Source: JAGQVA01 sp041391725 (GTDB lineage Bacteria > Bacteroidota > Bacteroidia > J057). From it: a stretch of 64,000 bases of DNA. The position numbers and the translations under genes were made by a program. Below, in pieces: positions 37,801 through 45,850 of the stretch; positions within the stretch are counted from its first letter, which is position 1; each line of letters starts with the position of its first letter. The notes beneath the pieces are model-generated. The model saw only the letters and a program-made list of their open reading frames with translations, had not been told where the DNA came from and did not search any database. The stretch is taken from assembly GCA_041391725.1 (NCBI GenBank), contig JAWKNL010000022.1, forward strand, positions 47,036 through 111,035, in the 5' to 3' direction.

Positions 37801-37932
37801 GTAATTGGCGGATTATTGTTTTCACTGGCACTCACCCTTTATGTTATTCCCGCCATGTACATTTATCTTTCGCGCAAAAAAGACTTCGAAAGGATGCGCA
37901 ATATTGAAAAAATTGCGGCCCAGATGGCATAA
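34840..37932 (+). CDS. RND-family efflux pump (AcrB/MexF-like)
   Basis: A 1030-residue proton-driven pump with 12 membrane segments and two large periplasmic loops. It opens LSIKRPVLAIVMNLMIILFG, has the REYPGIDPPIVSVRTSYPGA porter-domain start, and the proton-relay Asp pair in transmembrane helix 4 (LATGLVVDDGIVVTENIYK). The second-half repeat shows GLVTKNGILIVEFANQLRE. It belongs to the hydrophobe/amphiphile efflux group; substrates cannot be read from sequence. It forms an operon with adaptor and TolC genes. Confidence 0.95.
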   Translation: MSLSTLSIKRPVLAIVMNLMIILFGVIAFMYLGVREYPGIDPPIVSVRTSYPGANSSIIEAEITEPLEKAINSVAGIRTVSSASNQGSSNITIEFNLDVDMEQAANDVRDKVSQAVSQLPKDIDGLPTVQKSDADSETIMAMTLESSDRSLLELGDYADNVIGPRFETVPGVSNVQIWGLKRYAMRIWMDPGKMAAQGVTTQDVKSALDRENVELPSGKLQGDNTELTVKTIGRFRTEEDFNNLIVKTIGDKNIRLQDVGFAVLGPDNEESILRINNVPRVGVAIKPQPGANYLEIASEVRKRFEDIQRDLPADFSFTMFLDYTVFIEQAIEEVAETLMIAIVLVVLIIFLFFRDWVIASRPLIDIPVSLIGTFFIMWIMGFSINVLTLLAIVLATGLVVDDGIVVTENIYKKIEQGMSPIEAAVKGANEIIFAILSTSITLAAVFLPVIFMSGFVGKLFREFGIVLACAVLISAFVSLTLTPMLNAYLVRKKDKPNRFYERTEPFFRRMENSYHEGLRKFLDRRWVAFPIFAVVVAMIYFFGSSLKSELAPLDDRSVIRGSMSTPEGSSYEFMDNYVQRAADMMLKNLPEAEGIMTYTAPGFAGSGAPNTAFSRITLVEPDQRTRSQSELTTYLNSQFKKMPDGKAFATEQPTIAVNKRAGLPVQFVLQAPDFETLREYVPRFLEEVENDPTFTVFDTDLKFNKPELEIVIDREKAKSMGVSVADVAVTMQLAFAGQRFGYFHMNGRQYPVIGQFDRGNRDEPLDLKSLYVKNNQGVLIQLDNIVKTAEESSPPQLYHYNRFLSATVSAGLAPGKTVGEGIAAMESIRDRLDDPRIRAELTGSSRDFQESSNSTLFSFLLALILVYLILAAQFESFVDPFVIMLTVPLALAGAMFSLWLFDQTLNIFSQIGIIMLIGLVTKNGILIVEFANQLREKGMTIAEAAHEAATMRMRPIIMTTLATALGALPIALALGSAGESRMSMGIVVIGGLLFSLALTLYVIPAMYIYLSRKKDFERMRNIEKIAAQMA

Positions 37933-37965
37933 GTATTTTTATTTATCAACTTCCAAGTTCACCGC

Positions 37966-39261
37966 ATGTTTAAGTCTTTTATACTGGTATGGCTTCTGCT
38001 TCCGCTGGCGCTTTTGGGCCAACCCCTGCTGACGCTCGAAGAAGCCCTTGACATTTCGCTGGATCAGAATTTTGGTATCCGCATTGCCGGGCTCCAGGAG
38101 CAGGCTGCACAGATGCAGGTATATAAATCCAATGCCGGAATCGGCCCTGAAATCGCCTGGAATGCCAATGCGGCAGCGACCGGAAGTAATACCAAGCAGA
38201 TTTTTCTCGACGGACGTACGGTGGACCGATGGGGACGAGTATTTGCCCCCAATACCAATATCACACTCAACTGGACCCTCTACGACGGAAAACGTATGCA
38301 GAATATGTTTATCCGCCTCAACCAACTCAGCCAGTTGAGTACACTGGAAAAACAACTGGCTATCCAGAACAATGTGTTGCAGGTGATGAGCGCCTATTAC
38401 AACGTGATGAAACAGGAGGCTACCATCGCCTTTATGAATACCCTCATCAAATACTATCAGGACAGGCTCAATATTACCGAAGAGCGGTGGAATGTGGGGA
38501 AAGGCGCAAAGGGCGATTTCCTGCTTTCTCAAACCGATCTCAATACCCAGCTTTCAGACCTGGAAGCTGCAAAAAACCAGTTGCAGACCGCCAAAATCAC
38601 CCTGAATATCCTGCTCAACAGAGATATTAACACCGAATTTGACGTGCAGGAAACCGTCGATCTCGGCAATGACTACGACCTTGAAACCCTGCTTCAAAAT
38701 GCACAGAGCCAGAACAAAGAACTGCTGATGCTGCGCAAATCGGTAGAGGTCAGTCAGTCTGTGGAGCGGGAAATGGCCGCCGCCAGAAAACCGCAGGTAG
38801 GGCTGAACTCCTCCCTGGGTTATACCTATTCCAACAACAACGCCAACTTCATCCTGACCAACCGGAACGCCCTGTTTTCGGTCGGGCTCTCGGCCCGGTG
38901 GGTACTCTACGACGGCCACCATACCCGGCAGCAGATTGCCATTTCCAAAGTCAATACCGAAATTGTGGAGACCCAGCAGCAGTCGCTGGAGGCCCAGATA
39001 GCGGGCGAACTCACCGCCGCCTATCATCAGTATCAGGCGGATAAAAATATCCTTGCTATTGAAGAAAACAACCTGAAACTGGCCGAAGAAAATCTGGTAA
39101 TTTCCATAGAGAAATTTCGCCTGGGCGGCTCAGCCATCCTTGAGCTCAACGAAGCCCAGCGCAGGTTTGATCTGGCGCTCAACCGGCAGATTACGGCCCA
39201 GTACAATGTAAAATTTTCCGAACTGGAGCTGTTGAGACTGAGCGGCGCATTGGGGCAGTAG
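37966..39261 (+). CDS. TolC-family outer-membrane efflux protein
   Basis: A 431-residue protein with a signal peptide (FILVWLLLPLALLG then Q) and two repeats of long alpha-helical hairpins that form the trimeric periplasmic tunnel. Features are LTLEEALDISLDQNFGIRIA at the mature N terminus, WNVGKGAKGDFLLSQTDLN in the middle and KFRLGGSAILELNEAQRRF in the second repeat. It completes the RND operon and is the last core gene before the accessory island. Confidence 0.92.
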   Translation: MFKSFILVWLLLPLALLGQPLLTLEEALDISLDQNFGIRIAGLQEQAAQMQVYKSNAGIGPEIAWNANAAATGSNTKQIFLDGRTVDRWGRVFAPNTNITLNWTLYDGKRMQNMFIRLNQLSQLSTLEKQLAIQNNVLQVMSAYYNVMKQEATIAFMNTLIKYYQDRLNITEERWNVGKGAKGDFLLSQTDLNTQLSDLEAAKNQLQTAKITLNILLNRDINTEFDVQETVDLGNDYDLETLLQNAQSQNKELLMLRKSVEVSQSVEREMAAARKPQVGLNSSLGYTYSNNNANFILTNRNALFSVGLSARWVLYDGHHTRQQIAISKVNTEIVETQQQSLEAQIAGELTAAYHQYQADKNILAIEENNLKLAEENLVISIEKFRLGGSAILELNEAQRRFDLALNRQITAQYNVKFSELELLRLSGALGQ

Positions 39262-39266
39262 GCACA

Positions 39267-39349
39267 ATTGCCTATGCTTTCTGACAAAAATCAACAAAAA
39301 TTGCCTATACTTTCTGACAAAAAAGGTAGGAAAATGGGTATGCTTTCTG
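39267..39349 (+). repeat. Three-copy short direct repeat upstream of the ATPase gene
   Basis: ATTGCCTATGCTTTCTGACA at 39267 recurs 33 bases on at 39300 with one change (ATTGCCTATACTTTCTGACA), and a shorter form GTATGCTTTCTG lies at 39338. The spacing is about three helical turns, which would suit an operator for a dimeric regulator; it could also be debris at the island edge. Confidence 0.55.
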
Positions 39350-39434
39350 TATTTTTATAAACAGAATGACCGGATTATTTTCTGAGAGGATGATTCATGG
39401 ATTCTATTCAAAAACATAAAGTACCCGTATTGAT

Positions 39435-40781
39435 TTGATACACAGAGATTTATATTCCTATCTCCAAAAGTGGAAAACATCATCCTCAAGTCTTCCGCTT
39501 ATACTCCGTGGCGCCCGTCAGGTAGGGAAAACTACCCTGATCCATGAGTTAGGGAAAACCTACGATCAATATCTCTATTTTAACCTGGAGCGAAAGGCCG
39601 ACATCAACCTTTTTGAAAACGTATCCGATATTGACAAAACCATTCAGTTATTGTTTCTTTCCAGAGGTTTTCAAAACCGGGGAGAGGTCAGTACACTGAT
39701 ATTCGTTGATGAAGTACAGGAAAAACCACAGGTAATAGAGGCGCTGCGCTATTTTAAGGAAGATTATCCCCATATAAATATAGTCGTAACCGGATCTTTA
39801 TTTGAGTTTGGGTTAAGCAAAGTCAGCAACGTTCCGGTCGGCAGGGTGGAATACGCAGAATTACATCCCCTCAACTTCAGAGAATATTTGCGTGGTTTGG
39901 GAAATGAAAAGGCAATAGAGCTGTTAAACACAGTACCGCTCCCCAATGAGTTTTTGCCCGTCTTTTACCGGTTTTTTTATGAGTTTACCCTTATTGGAGG
40001 AATGCCGGGGATCACTTCTGCATATCTTCGGGAAAAAGACATCACCCGGGTAAAAAACCTCTACGCCGGTATCATCGAATCCTATAAAGAAGATGTAGAA
40101 AAATATGCCTCCAACGATGCTCAAAAGCGAATCATCAGGCATATTATGGATACTGCTGCATATGAAATAGACAACCGGATAAATCTCAATCATTTTGGTG
40201 CTTCCAGCTTTAATACACGGGAAGTAAAAGAGGCAATGGACGCGCTATCGAAGGCCCGGTTATTGGAACTGGTTTACCCCACAACCCAAACCCAACCGCC
40301 CATCGTTCCCGACTTCAAAAAACGCCCCCGGCTTCACTTTCTGGATGTGGGTTTGGTCAATTACCAGTTGGGGTTACATCAGGAATTACTGATGATAAGC
40401 GATTTACACGCCAGTTCCCGTGGCAAACTTTTACAACAGGTAGTGAATCAGGAAATAAAAGCGCAGACGATTTTACCCGGAAGCAAACGCGCATTCTGGG
40501 TACGGGAGGAAAAGGGAACCTCATCAGAGGTGGACATTGTTTATGCTTATAAAAACATGCTGATTCCGGTGGAAGTAAAATCGGGAGCCAGCGGCACATT
40601 GCGATCGCTCCACGAGTATATGGATCGTTGCCCGCACGATTTCGCCGTAAGGATTTACGGCGGAGAAATGAAAATAGACGAACTCACCACCACCAAAGGC
40701 AAGAGGTACAAACTCCTCAACCTACCCTGCTTTTTAAGCAGTTGGCTGGAGCTGTATATGGAGTGGTTTGCGGGGAGGTGA
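39435..40781 (+). CDS. AAA ATPase with C-terminal DUF4143, TTG start
   Basis: A 448-residue protein. The Walker A motif is LRGARQVGKTTLIHEL near residue 25, Walker B is TLIFVDEVQEKP near residue 92, and the sensor region is VVTGSLFEFGLS. The C-terminal DUF4143 part has a PD-(D/E)XK-like strand series ending SSEVDIVYAYKNMLIPVEVK. The frame has no ATG; TTG 39435 is the only sensible start after a stop at 39417. The family is frequent in mobile regions of Bacteroidota, with unknown substrate. The 3' tail of this gene is copied three more times in the island, and the gene forms its left edge. Confidence 0.8.
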   Translation: MIHRDLYSYLQKWKTSSSSLPLILRGARQVGKTTLIHELGKTYDQYLYFNLERKADINLFENVSDIDKTIQLLFLSRGFQNRGEVSTLIFVDEVQEKPQVIEALRYFKEDYPHINIVVTGSLFEFGLSKVSNVPVGRVEYAELHPLNFREYLRGLGNEKAIELLNTVPLPNEFLPVFYRFFYEFTLIGGMPGITSAYLREKDITRVKNLYAGIIESYKEDVEKYASNDAQKRIIRHIMDTAAYEIDNRINLNHFGASSFNTREVKEAMDALSKARLLELVYPTTQTQPPIVPDFKKRPRLHFLDVGLVNYQLGLHQELLMISDLHASSRGKLLQQVVNQEIKAQTILPGSKRAFWVREEKGTSSEVDIVYAYKNMLIPVEVKSGASGTLRSLHEYMDRCPHDFAVRIYGGEMKIDELTTTKGKRYKLLNLPCFLSSWLELYMEWFAGR

Positions 40782-41026
40782 GAAGCGAGACAGAAAAATG
40801 CTACCGCCAGAGAAATTTTTTGGAGTGATGGGAAATATTGGTAGATTTAGATACTTGGCTGGCGTTCTTTGCAGTTAATCGGTATTTCGGAAGGATGTCC
40901 ATCCGCTGGAGGATAGGGATTTTCAAGATATTTAGGGGATATTCAAGGAAAAAGAAAAAGCCACTTCGGACAACACTCGCTAACTGGAAATTCTTGCTTC
41001 GCTGCGAACTTCAGGTAGCTGTGACA
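40700..41026 (+). repeat. Junction unit, copy 1 (ATPase tail, recombinase tail, attC-like site)
   Basis: This segment contains the last part of the DUF4143 ATPase gene, about 120 bases of non-coding sequence, a remnant of the tyrosine recombinase 3' end (40894-40942) and an attC-like palindrome. The same order is found at 41951-42459 with about 93 percent visible identity over the shared part. It directly precedes cassette 1. Confidence 0.75.
40894..40942 (+). pseudogene. Remnant of tyrosine recombinase 3' end
   Basis: The stretch can be read as KDVHPLEDRDFQDI followed by TAG, matching the C terminus SPLEDMDLEDI plus stop of the decayed recombinase copies at 43441 and 48509. The DNA CAAGATATTTAGGGGATAT is shared almost exactly. 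Nothing else of the gene remains here. Confidence 0.6.
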
Positions 41027-41034
41027 TTCTCTGC
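40979..41034 (+). other. attC/attI-like site opening cassette 1
   Basis: GCTAACTGGAAATTC pairs with GAACTTCAGGTAGC as an imperfect palindrome with one unpaired G, a feature of integron attC sites. It is followed by the cassette junction at 41026, where TTCTCTGC begins cassette 1; its complement GCAGAGAA lies at the end of that cassette (41936). Confidence 0.6.
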
Positions 41035-41046
41035 AATTAGAAAAAA

Positions 41047-41925
41047 ATGAAGAAAATAAACGTTTTGATACTTGATGACAACTTTGTAATTGCCAATAAG
41101 GTGAAAAGAAGATTGTTTTCTGCAAACCGAAGTTATCGGATTGACTCAGGTATTGAGATATATCCTCATTACTTAGAAATTGACAATACGAATCCAAAAA
41201 TATCTGCAAAGTCAGTTGATGACTATGTGAAAGAAAATGAAATAGAGTTTCTCTTACTTGATAGAGGTTTTGGACATATAATTGAACCCAAGCCCAACAA
41301 TCCAGAAGAATTGGATATCGAATATGTTTATAAAGACAACACAAAAAGTGGTTTTTACATAGAACACCTTTTGGAAGAATGGAAAAGACTAAAAAAGTCT
41401 TCACTCAAAGCAATCAAAGGTGCGATTGTTTATACTTATGATGACTATCGAGAGTTAAACAAACAAGGTGAAGTAATCAAAGACGAGATTGTAAACGAAT
41501 TAGTATCAATACTTCCTCGAAAATGTAAATTAGATGTTCTCTTAGCATATAGTGATATATATAAAATAGCTGAAATTGATTTGTACGAAGGATATGCAGA
41601 AGAAGGAGTAATAAAACTTGGGAAGAAGAATGAATTTGTACTTTATGGAATATTTGTTGGTGAATTGCTTTATCACAAAATAATCCAAATGCTTAGTGTT
41701 AGAAATTTACAATCAATTAAGGATAAAAAGGCGACATTACTATACAGATTGGCAATTTTATATCTAATCTTCATTTCAATTAGCGTGGGTGGTAATGCAA
41801 TATTCACCTATTTGTTTAGTGAAAGCAAAGTTGTAATAGGTGTAGCGGCCTTAATCTTTGGACTTCTTTTACCATTTATAATCCTACTGCTAAAACCTTC
41901 AATTCTAATTGACATTGATGAATAG
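41047..41925 (+). CDS. Cassette 1: receiver-like protein with two C-terminal membrane helices
   Basis: A 292-residue protein. Residues 1-170 resemble a CheY-like receiver: an acidic pair in NVLILDDNF, a candidate phospho-acceptor Asp at the end of strand 3 in FLLLDRGFG, and a Thr-containing strand 4 in GAIVYTYDDY. The canonical Lys of strand 5 is not clear. Residues 225-288 contain two membrane helices (LYRLAILYLIFISISVGG and VIGVAALIFGLLLPFIILLL). A receiver tethered to the membrane with no output domain is unusual. The function is unknown; placement in a mobile cassette suggests a defence or stress role. Confidence 0.65.
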   Translation: MKKINVLILDDNFVIANKVKRRLFSANRSYRIDSGIEIYPHYLEIDNTNPKISAKSVDDYVKENEIEFLLLDRGFGHIIEPKPNNPEELDIEYVYKDNTKSGFYIEHLLEEWKRLKKSSLKAIKGAIVYTYDDYRELNKQGEVIKDEIVNELVSILPRKCKLDVLLAYSDIYKIAEIDLYEGYAEEGVIKLGKKNEFVLYGIFVGELLYHKIIQMLSVRNLQSIKDKKATLLYRLAILYLIFISISVGGNAIFTYLFSESKVVIGVAALIFGLLLPFIILLLKPSILIDIDE

Positions 41926-41935
41926 AAAGAAAAAA

Positions 41936-41950
41936 GCAGAGAACAATGTA
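41936..41950 (+). other. attC R'' half-site at end of cassette 1 (interrupted)
   Basis: GCAGAGAAC at 41936 is the complement of TTCTCTGC at the cassette start, with AATGTA after it. The other half of the attC site is missing because junction unit copy 2 begins at 41951. Confidence 0.65.
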
Positions 41951-42459
41951 TCACCCCCATTAAGTTAAGTCCAAAAAGCTCAGATTGACAAGGGTTGTTA
42001 CCAGGTGGTTGATAGTGGCTTAGTCCAGGTGTCCCCTTCCCCTAAGCTGCACCAGGTCTAATGTAGAGTACCCGCCCGTCGAAGTACCTGTTTCTCATGG
42101 GAAAAATGGCTGAAAATTGGAGACAAAAAAGGCAGAAAGTCCCAACTCCTCAACCTGCCCTGCTTTTTAAGCAGTTGGCTGGAGCTGTATATGGACTGGT
42201 TTGCGGGGAGGTGAGAAGCGAGACAGAAAAATGCTACCGCCAGAGAAATTTTTTGGAGTGATGGAAAATATGGGTAGATTTAGATACTTAGCTGGCGTTC
42301 TTTGTAGTTAATCGGTCTTGCGGAAGGATGTCCATCCGCTGGAGGGTAGGGATTTTGAAGATATTTAGGGGATATTCAAGGAAAAAGAAAAAGCCACTTC
42401 GTACAACACTCGCTAACTGGAAATTCTTGCTTCGCTGCGAACTTCAGGTAGCTGTGAAA
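41951..42459 (+). repeat. Junction unit, copy 2
   Basis: It begins with the terminal repeat TCACCCCCATTAAGTTAAG, then about 150 non-coding bases, then a frameshifted copy of the DUF4143 3' end (readable as CFLSSWLELYMDWFAGR plus stop near 42210), a recombinase tail remnant (42324-42373) and an attC-like palindrome GCTAAC...GGTAGC at 42412-42452. The left terminal repeat lies exactly 6 bases past the AAC of the cassette 1 R'' half-site. Confidence 0.75.
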
Positions 42460-42543
42460 TTATCTGCTACAAAAAAATAGATTCTTTGCAATATCTTTAT
42501 TCTCCTAAGTCTTTTTAGTAAATAATCTTAAGAATAATTAAAA

Positions 42544-43161
42544 ATGTCTTTAAAGCTTGGTATATATGACTTCTTTGCCTACACAATTCCTGGTGGACTT
42601 GTTCTAATTATCCTTTTTGGAACCTTAGAATTATCAAATGTATCTGAATTAATTAGTTTTGTAGGAGAATTATCATTTACAAAGCTATTCATCTTTGCAA
42701 TATGTGCCTATTTGAATGGCTTTATATTTGATTCAATAATCAGTAAATGGGCGAAAATTTATCAAAAGAAAGACTTTGTTGGATATGCATTCGCTGAGTT
42801 TAAAGATAAATATCCAAAAAGAGAATTGAGGTTTGATCCTTATGAATATCCAATTTGGATAGCAGGGATGAGACGGGAAAATCTAGACTTAGCTATAGAG
42901 ATTGATAGATTTATGGCACTTAGCAAAATGGTTCGTGGAGTCGCGTTTGCCTTGCAATTTGGAGGACTTGTGATAATTATTTTATCAATATTTACATCAA
43001 TTTCTTTATGGTTTATTCTTCTCGGAATAATTCTGGTTTTTTTATCAATAATTACGGTTAACCAATCCAAGAAATTCCATAAATGGTACTACTGGGTAAT
43101 TTTTGAGACAATTCTTTCCTTAAATGGTGAGTTTCAAATAATGAATCAAATAACAGAATAA
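42544..43161 (+). CDS. Cassette 2: small membrane protein of unknown function
   Basis: A 205-residue protein with four predicted membrane helices: residues about 12-27 (YTIPGGLVLIILFGTL), 43-60 (FTKLFIFAICAYLNGF), and a pair near 133-175 (FGGLVIIILSIFTSI and LWFILLGIILVFLSII). A soluble segment of about 70 residues separates the two pairs. The cassette starts at 42460 with TTATCTGC and ends at 43163 with GCAGCTAAC (7 of 8 complementary). No family was recognised; the N-terminal DFFAYTIPGG recurs in uncharacterised Bacteroidota membrane proteins. Confidence 0.65.
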   Translation: MSLKLGIYDFFAYTIPGGLVLIILFGTLELSNVSELISFVGELSFTKLFIFAICAYLNGFIFDSIISKWAKIYQKKDFVGYAFAEFKDKYPKRELRFDPYEYPIWIAGMRRENLDLAIEIDRFMALSKMVRGVAFALQFGGLVIIILSIFTSISLWFILLGIILVFLSIITVNQSKKFHKWYYWVIFETILSLNGEFQIMNQITE

Positions 43162-43162
43162 A

Positions 43163-43177
43163 GCAGCTAACATGGAC
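43163..43177 (+). other. attC R'' half-site at end of cassette 2 (interrupted)
   Basis: GCAGCTAAC follows the stop at 43161; six bases later (ATGGAC) the terminal repeat of junction unit copy 3 begins. Confidence 0.6.
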
Positions 43178-43440
43178 TCACCCCCATTAAGTTAAGTCCC
43201 AAAAGCTCAGATTGACAAGGGTTGTTACCAGGTGGTTGATAAAGGCGTAGTCCAGGTGTCCCCTTCCCCTAAGCTGCACCAGGGCTAATGTAGAGTACCC
43301 ACTCATCGAAGTACCTGTTTCTCATGGGAAAAATGGCTGAAAATTGAGGACAAAAAAGACAGAAAGTCCCAACTCCTCAACCTGCCCTGCTTTTTAAGCA
43401 GTTGGCTGGAGCTGTATATGGACTGGTTTGTGGGGAGGTG
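43178..43440 (+). repeat. Junction unit, copy 3 (left part)
   Basis: Terminal repeat TCACCCCCATTAAGTTAAG, the shared non-coding block and the DUF4143 tail, ending inside the sequence GGGGAGGTGAG, where it switches to the truncated tyrosine recombinase. Copies 1 and 2 continue instead with AAGCGAGACAG, so the recombinase 5' boundary falls exactly here. Confidence 0.75.
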
Positions 43441-44279
43441 AGGGCTCCACGGTAAAGAGCTATCGCGGGCATTTTCAGCGATTTCTGGCAGCTATGGGAA
43501 ATTGCGACCTGGCTGTGATCGAAAAAGAAACGATCCGTCAGTACTTACTGAAACAAATCCGGGAGCAAAAATGGTCGGAATCCATGCAGAACCAGGTAGT
43601 GAATGCGATCAAATTTTATTACGAAAAGGTATTGGGACAGGAACGGCAATTTTACGACCTGCGCCCCCGAAGAGCAGATCAGTTACCCGAGGTATTGAGC
43701 GAAGAGGAGGTACAGAAATTGTTGACCTCAGTAAAAAACCTCAAACACCGATGTATTCTTTCTCTGATATATTCTGCGGGTTTGCGGCCCAGCGAATCGG
43801 TAAATGTGCGGCTCGATGATCTGTTGGTTGACAGAAAACAAATATTTATTAAAGCCGGAAAGGGAAAGAAGGACAGATATGTGATACTACCAGACAAAAT
43901 ATTTGGAATGTTGAAGAAATATCAGCAAATTTATAAACCGAGATATTGAGCGAAAGCGAAATCTCCAGGACTGGTTATTTGAAGGTCTGAACGACGAGCG
44001 CTACAGCCCACGAAGTGTGCAGCAGATCATGCGGCGGGCGGTTGCGGAGTCAGGTATCAATCCGTTTGCGACGGTGCATACATTGCGGCATAGTTTTGCG
44101 ACTCATACTTCGACAGGCTCAGCACAGGTATGTTAGAACGAGGCACTGATTTGCGGTATATACAACACCTATTAGGGCACGAATCTATCAAAACGACGGA
44201 GCGGTATCTGCATGTGCGGAAGGACGCGGAGGAGAAACTGCGCAGTCCGCTGGAGGACATGGATCTCGAAGATATTTAG
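43441..44279 (+). pseudogene. Tyrosine recombinase, copy A, truncated and frameshifted
   Basis: This is an XerC/D-like integrase. The N-terminal SAM-like region starts abruptly at STVKSYRGHFQRFLAAMG; the core has SAGLRPSESVNVRLDD (catalytic Arg), HTLRHSFATH (His, Arg), LGHESIKTTERYLHV (His, Tyr nucleophile). The extra helix segment of integron IntI enzymes between the KGKKDRY strand and HTLRH is absent. Two short insertions break the frame: about 27 bases near 43945 (AGCGAAAGCGAAATCTCC) and about 24 near 44103 (CTTCGACAGGCTCAGCACAG). It has the same direction as the cassettes; the stop is at 44277. Confidence 0.85.
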
Positions 44280-44320
44280 GGGATATACGCAATATTGCGG
44301 ATACACTGATGTTCTGCAAC
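44277..44320 (+). other. attI-like junction after recombinase copy A
   Basis: Between the recombinase stop and 44311 lies a 31-base segment ending CACTGAT; GTTCTGCAAC at 44311 opens cassette 3 and is the exact complement of GTTGCAGAAC at its end (45756). Copy B has the same segment before a different cassette, so this looks like the primary attachment site of the recombinase. Confidence 0.65.
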
Positions 44321-44395
44321 ATTTAAGTTTACAAGAAGTAAATGGATCGATGGTTTTATATTAAGTCAATAAAATACATAGTATAAATCACATAT

Positions 44396-45718
44396 ATGAT
44401 GACTGAGTATTCTAATGTATTGAAATTGTTGACAGAGTGTGAAAATCTTGTCTCATCAGGTAAAACAAAGCAGGCATTAACACGGATTTCTTCCTTGAAA
44501 GACGAAGAAATAAATGCAAAAGTGCTCAAGTTATCTAGTCAATACAATTTATATGAAGGACACTATAAATTAGGTCAATTACCATATGAAGAGTTTGTAA
44601 TAAGAATAAATCGAATTACGGATTCTACATTAGATATTATCACTAATAAAAAAGCCGATCTTTTAAAGAAGGAAAAGGTTGTAAATACTGGTAATCTCAA
44701 AAAAAATGCTAATATATCTTTTCAGAAATTAACTATAAAAGAATTTTTATTAAATAGAAGATCAAGAAAGTATGCACTTATAATTGGTGGATTGCTAATT
44801 TTATTTTTTTTCAAGGACTATGCTATTCATCTATTTCAAGCAGACATAGAAGTACCTTTTGTCGAAATGGTTTCTATTGAAGAAGGCAGGTATGAAATGG
44901 GAAGTAAGTTTGATGATGTGGATAAGGAAGAAGATGAAGAACTTCATCCTGTACGTATAAGTGGTTTTCAATTAGCAAAATTTGCAGTCTCTAACAAAGA
45001 ATTTGTTAAGTTTTTGAACGATATTCGACGCAAAATCAGTATTAGGGAGGATGGTATTGTAGAATATAATGGTAATGAGATTTTCAGTATTTATTGTACA
45101 GGGGAATGCACTTATTGGAAGCAACCAATAAACAATAGTGAGAAATCCTTTTACGTTACCTCAGGATTTGAAAATCATCCAGTCGTTTTAGTTTCTTGGT
45201 ATGGTGCAGTGGAATATTGTAATTGGCTCAGCAATCATCATGACTATAAACGCTTTTACACTATTGACAATATTAATGTCACACCCAATTGGAAAGCAAA
45301 TGGATATCGACTACCTACTGAAGCGGAATGGGAATTTGCTGCACGAGGTGGAGGAAAAGGCTACTATCGGTATGCTTGGGGAGAAAGTAAAAGTGATACT
45401 GTATATGCAAATTTAAGTGGAGTTGAAGATGGATATATACAAACTGCACCAGTTGATAAATTTCCACAAGGTGAATTGAATTTATTTAGTATGAGTGGTA
45501 ATGTTTGGGAATGGTGTTGGGATTGGTATGATGCAAGTTATTATCATAACAGTGATGAAATTGATCCGAAAGGTGAGCCTAAAGGAATCTATCGTACACT
45601 TCGAGGGGGTGCATGGTATGGTAAAGTACCTGATGCTCGAACATCAAATCGAGCCTATGACTTACCAGGACTCATGAAAAATAATATTGGATTCCGGTTG
45701 TCTAGATCAGGGATGTAG
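44396..45718 (+). CDS. Cassette 3: EAD11 - membrane helix - FGE/sulfatase-like effector
   Basis: A 440-residue protein in three parts. Residues 1-90 match effector-associated domain 11 (KLLTECENLVSSGKTKQALT, LSSQYNLYEGHYKLGQL, INRITDSTLDII). Residues 125-145 form one membrane helix (YALIIGGLLILFFF). Residues 155-440 are a formylglycine-generating-enzyme/sulfatase-modifying fold: EGRYEMGSKFDD, GYRLPTEAEWEFAARGG, MSGNVWEWCWDWY, TLRGGAWYG and NNIGFRLSR. In NTPase-controlled conflict systems such domains act as effectors or sensors, recruited by EAD contacts. Catalytic cysteines for formylglycine formation are not evident. The cassette runs 44311-45765. Confidence 0.8.
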   Translation: MMTEYSNVLKLLTECENLVSSGKTKQALTRISSLKDEEINAKVLKLSSQYNLYEGHYKLGQLPYEEFVIRINRITDSTLDIITNKKADLLKKEKVVNTGNLKKNANISFQKLTIKEFLLNRRSRKYALIIGGLLILFFFKDYAIHLFQADIEVPFVEMVSIEEGRYEMGSKFDDVDKEEDEELHPVRISGFQLAKFAVSNKEFVKFLNDIRRKISIREDGIVEYNGNEIFSIYCTGECTYWKQPINNSEKSFYVTSGFENHPVVLVSWYGAVEYCNWLSNHHDYKRFYTIDNINVTPNWKANGYRLPTEAEWEFAARGGGKGYYRYAWGESKSDTVYANLSGVEDGYIQTAPVDKFPQGELNLFSMSGNVWEWCWDWYDASYYHNSDEIDPKGEPKGIYRTLRGGAWYGKVPDARTSNRAYDLPGLMKNNIGFRLSRSGM

Positions 45719-45755
45719 TCAAATTTATTGATTAATGAATTCCAAATAATAAAAC

Positions 45756-45828
45756 GTTGCAGAACAATGTATACCTGCCTATGCCGCCCATGCGGGACGG
45801 CACATCAGGTATACAGCCCGTTAGTGCC
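45756..45828 (+). other. attC-like site between cassettes 3 and 4 (intact)
   Basis: R'' is GTTGCAGAAC, complementary to the start of cassette 3; R' is GTTAGTGCC, complementary to the end of cassette 4. TGTATACCTG and CAGGTATACA form a perfect 10-base stem, with an inner TGCCG/CGGCA stem. Size 73 bases, + orientation. Confidence 0.8.
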
Positions 45829-45850
45829 AACTAAATAAAAAGAAAAACCA

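Noticed and set aside
39267..39349. CRISPR array
   Set aside because: The repeats are too few, unequal and closely spaced, and no cas genes are present in the window.
40838..41050. Small gene of 70 residues after the ATPase
   Set aside because: It covers the recombinase tail remnant in another frame and the attC-like palindrome, and it changes frame in the second copy of the unit.
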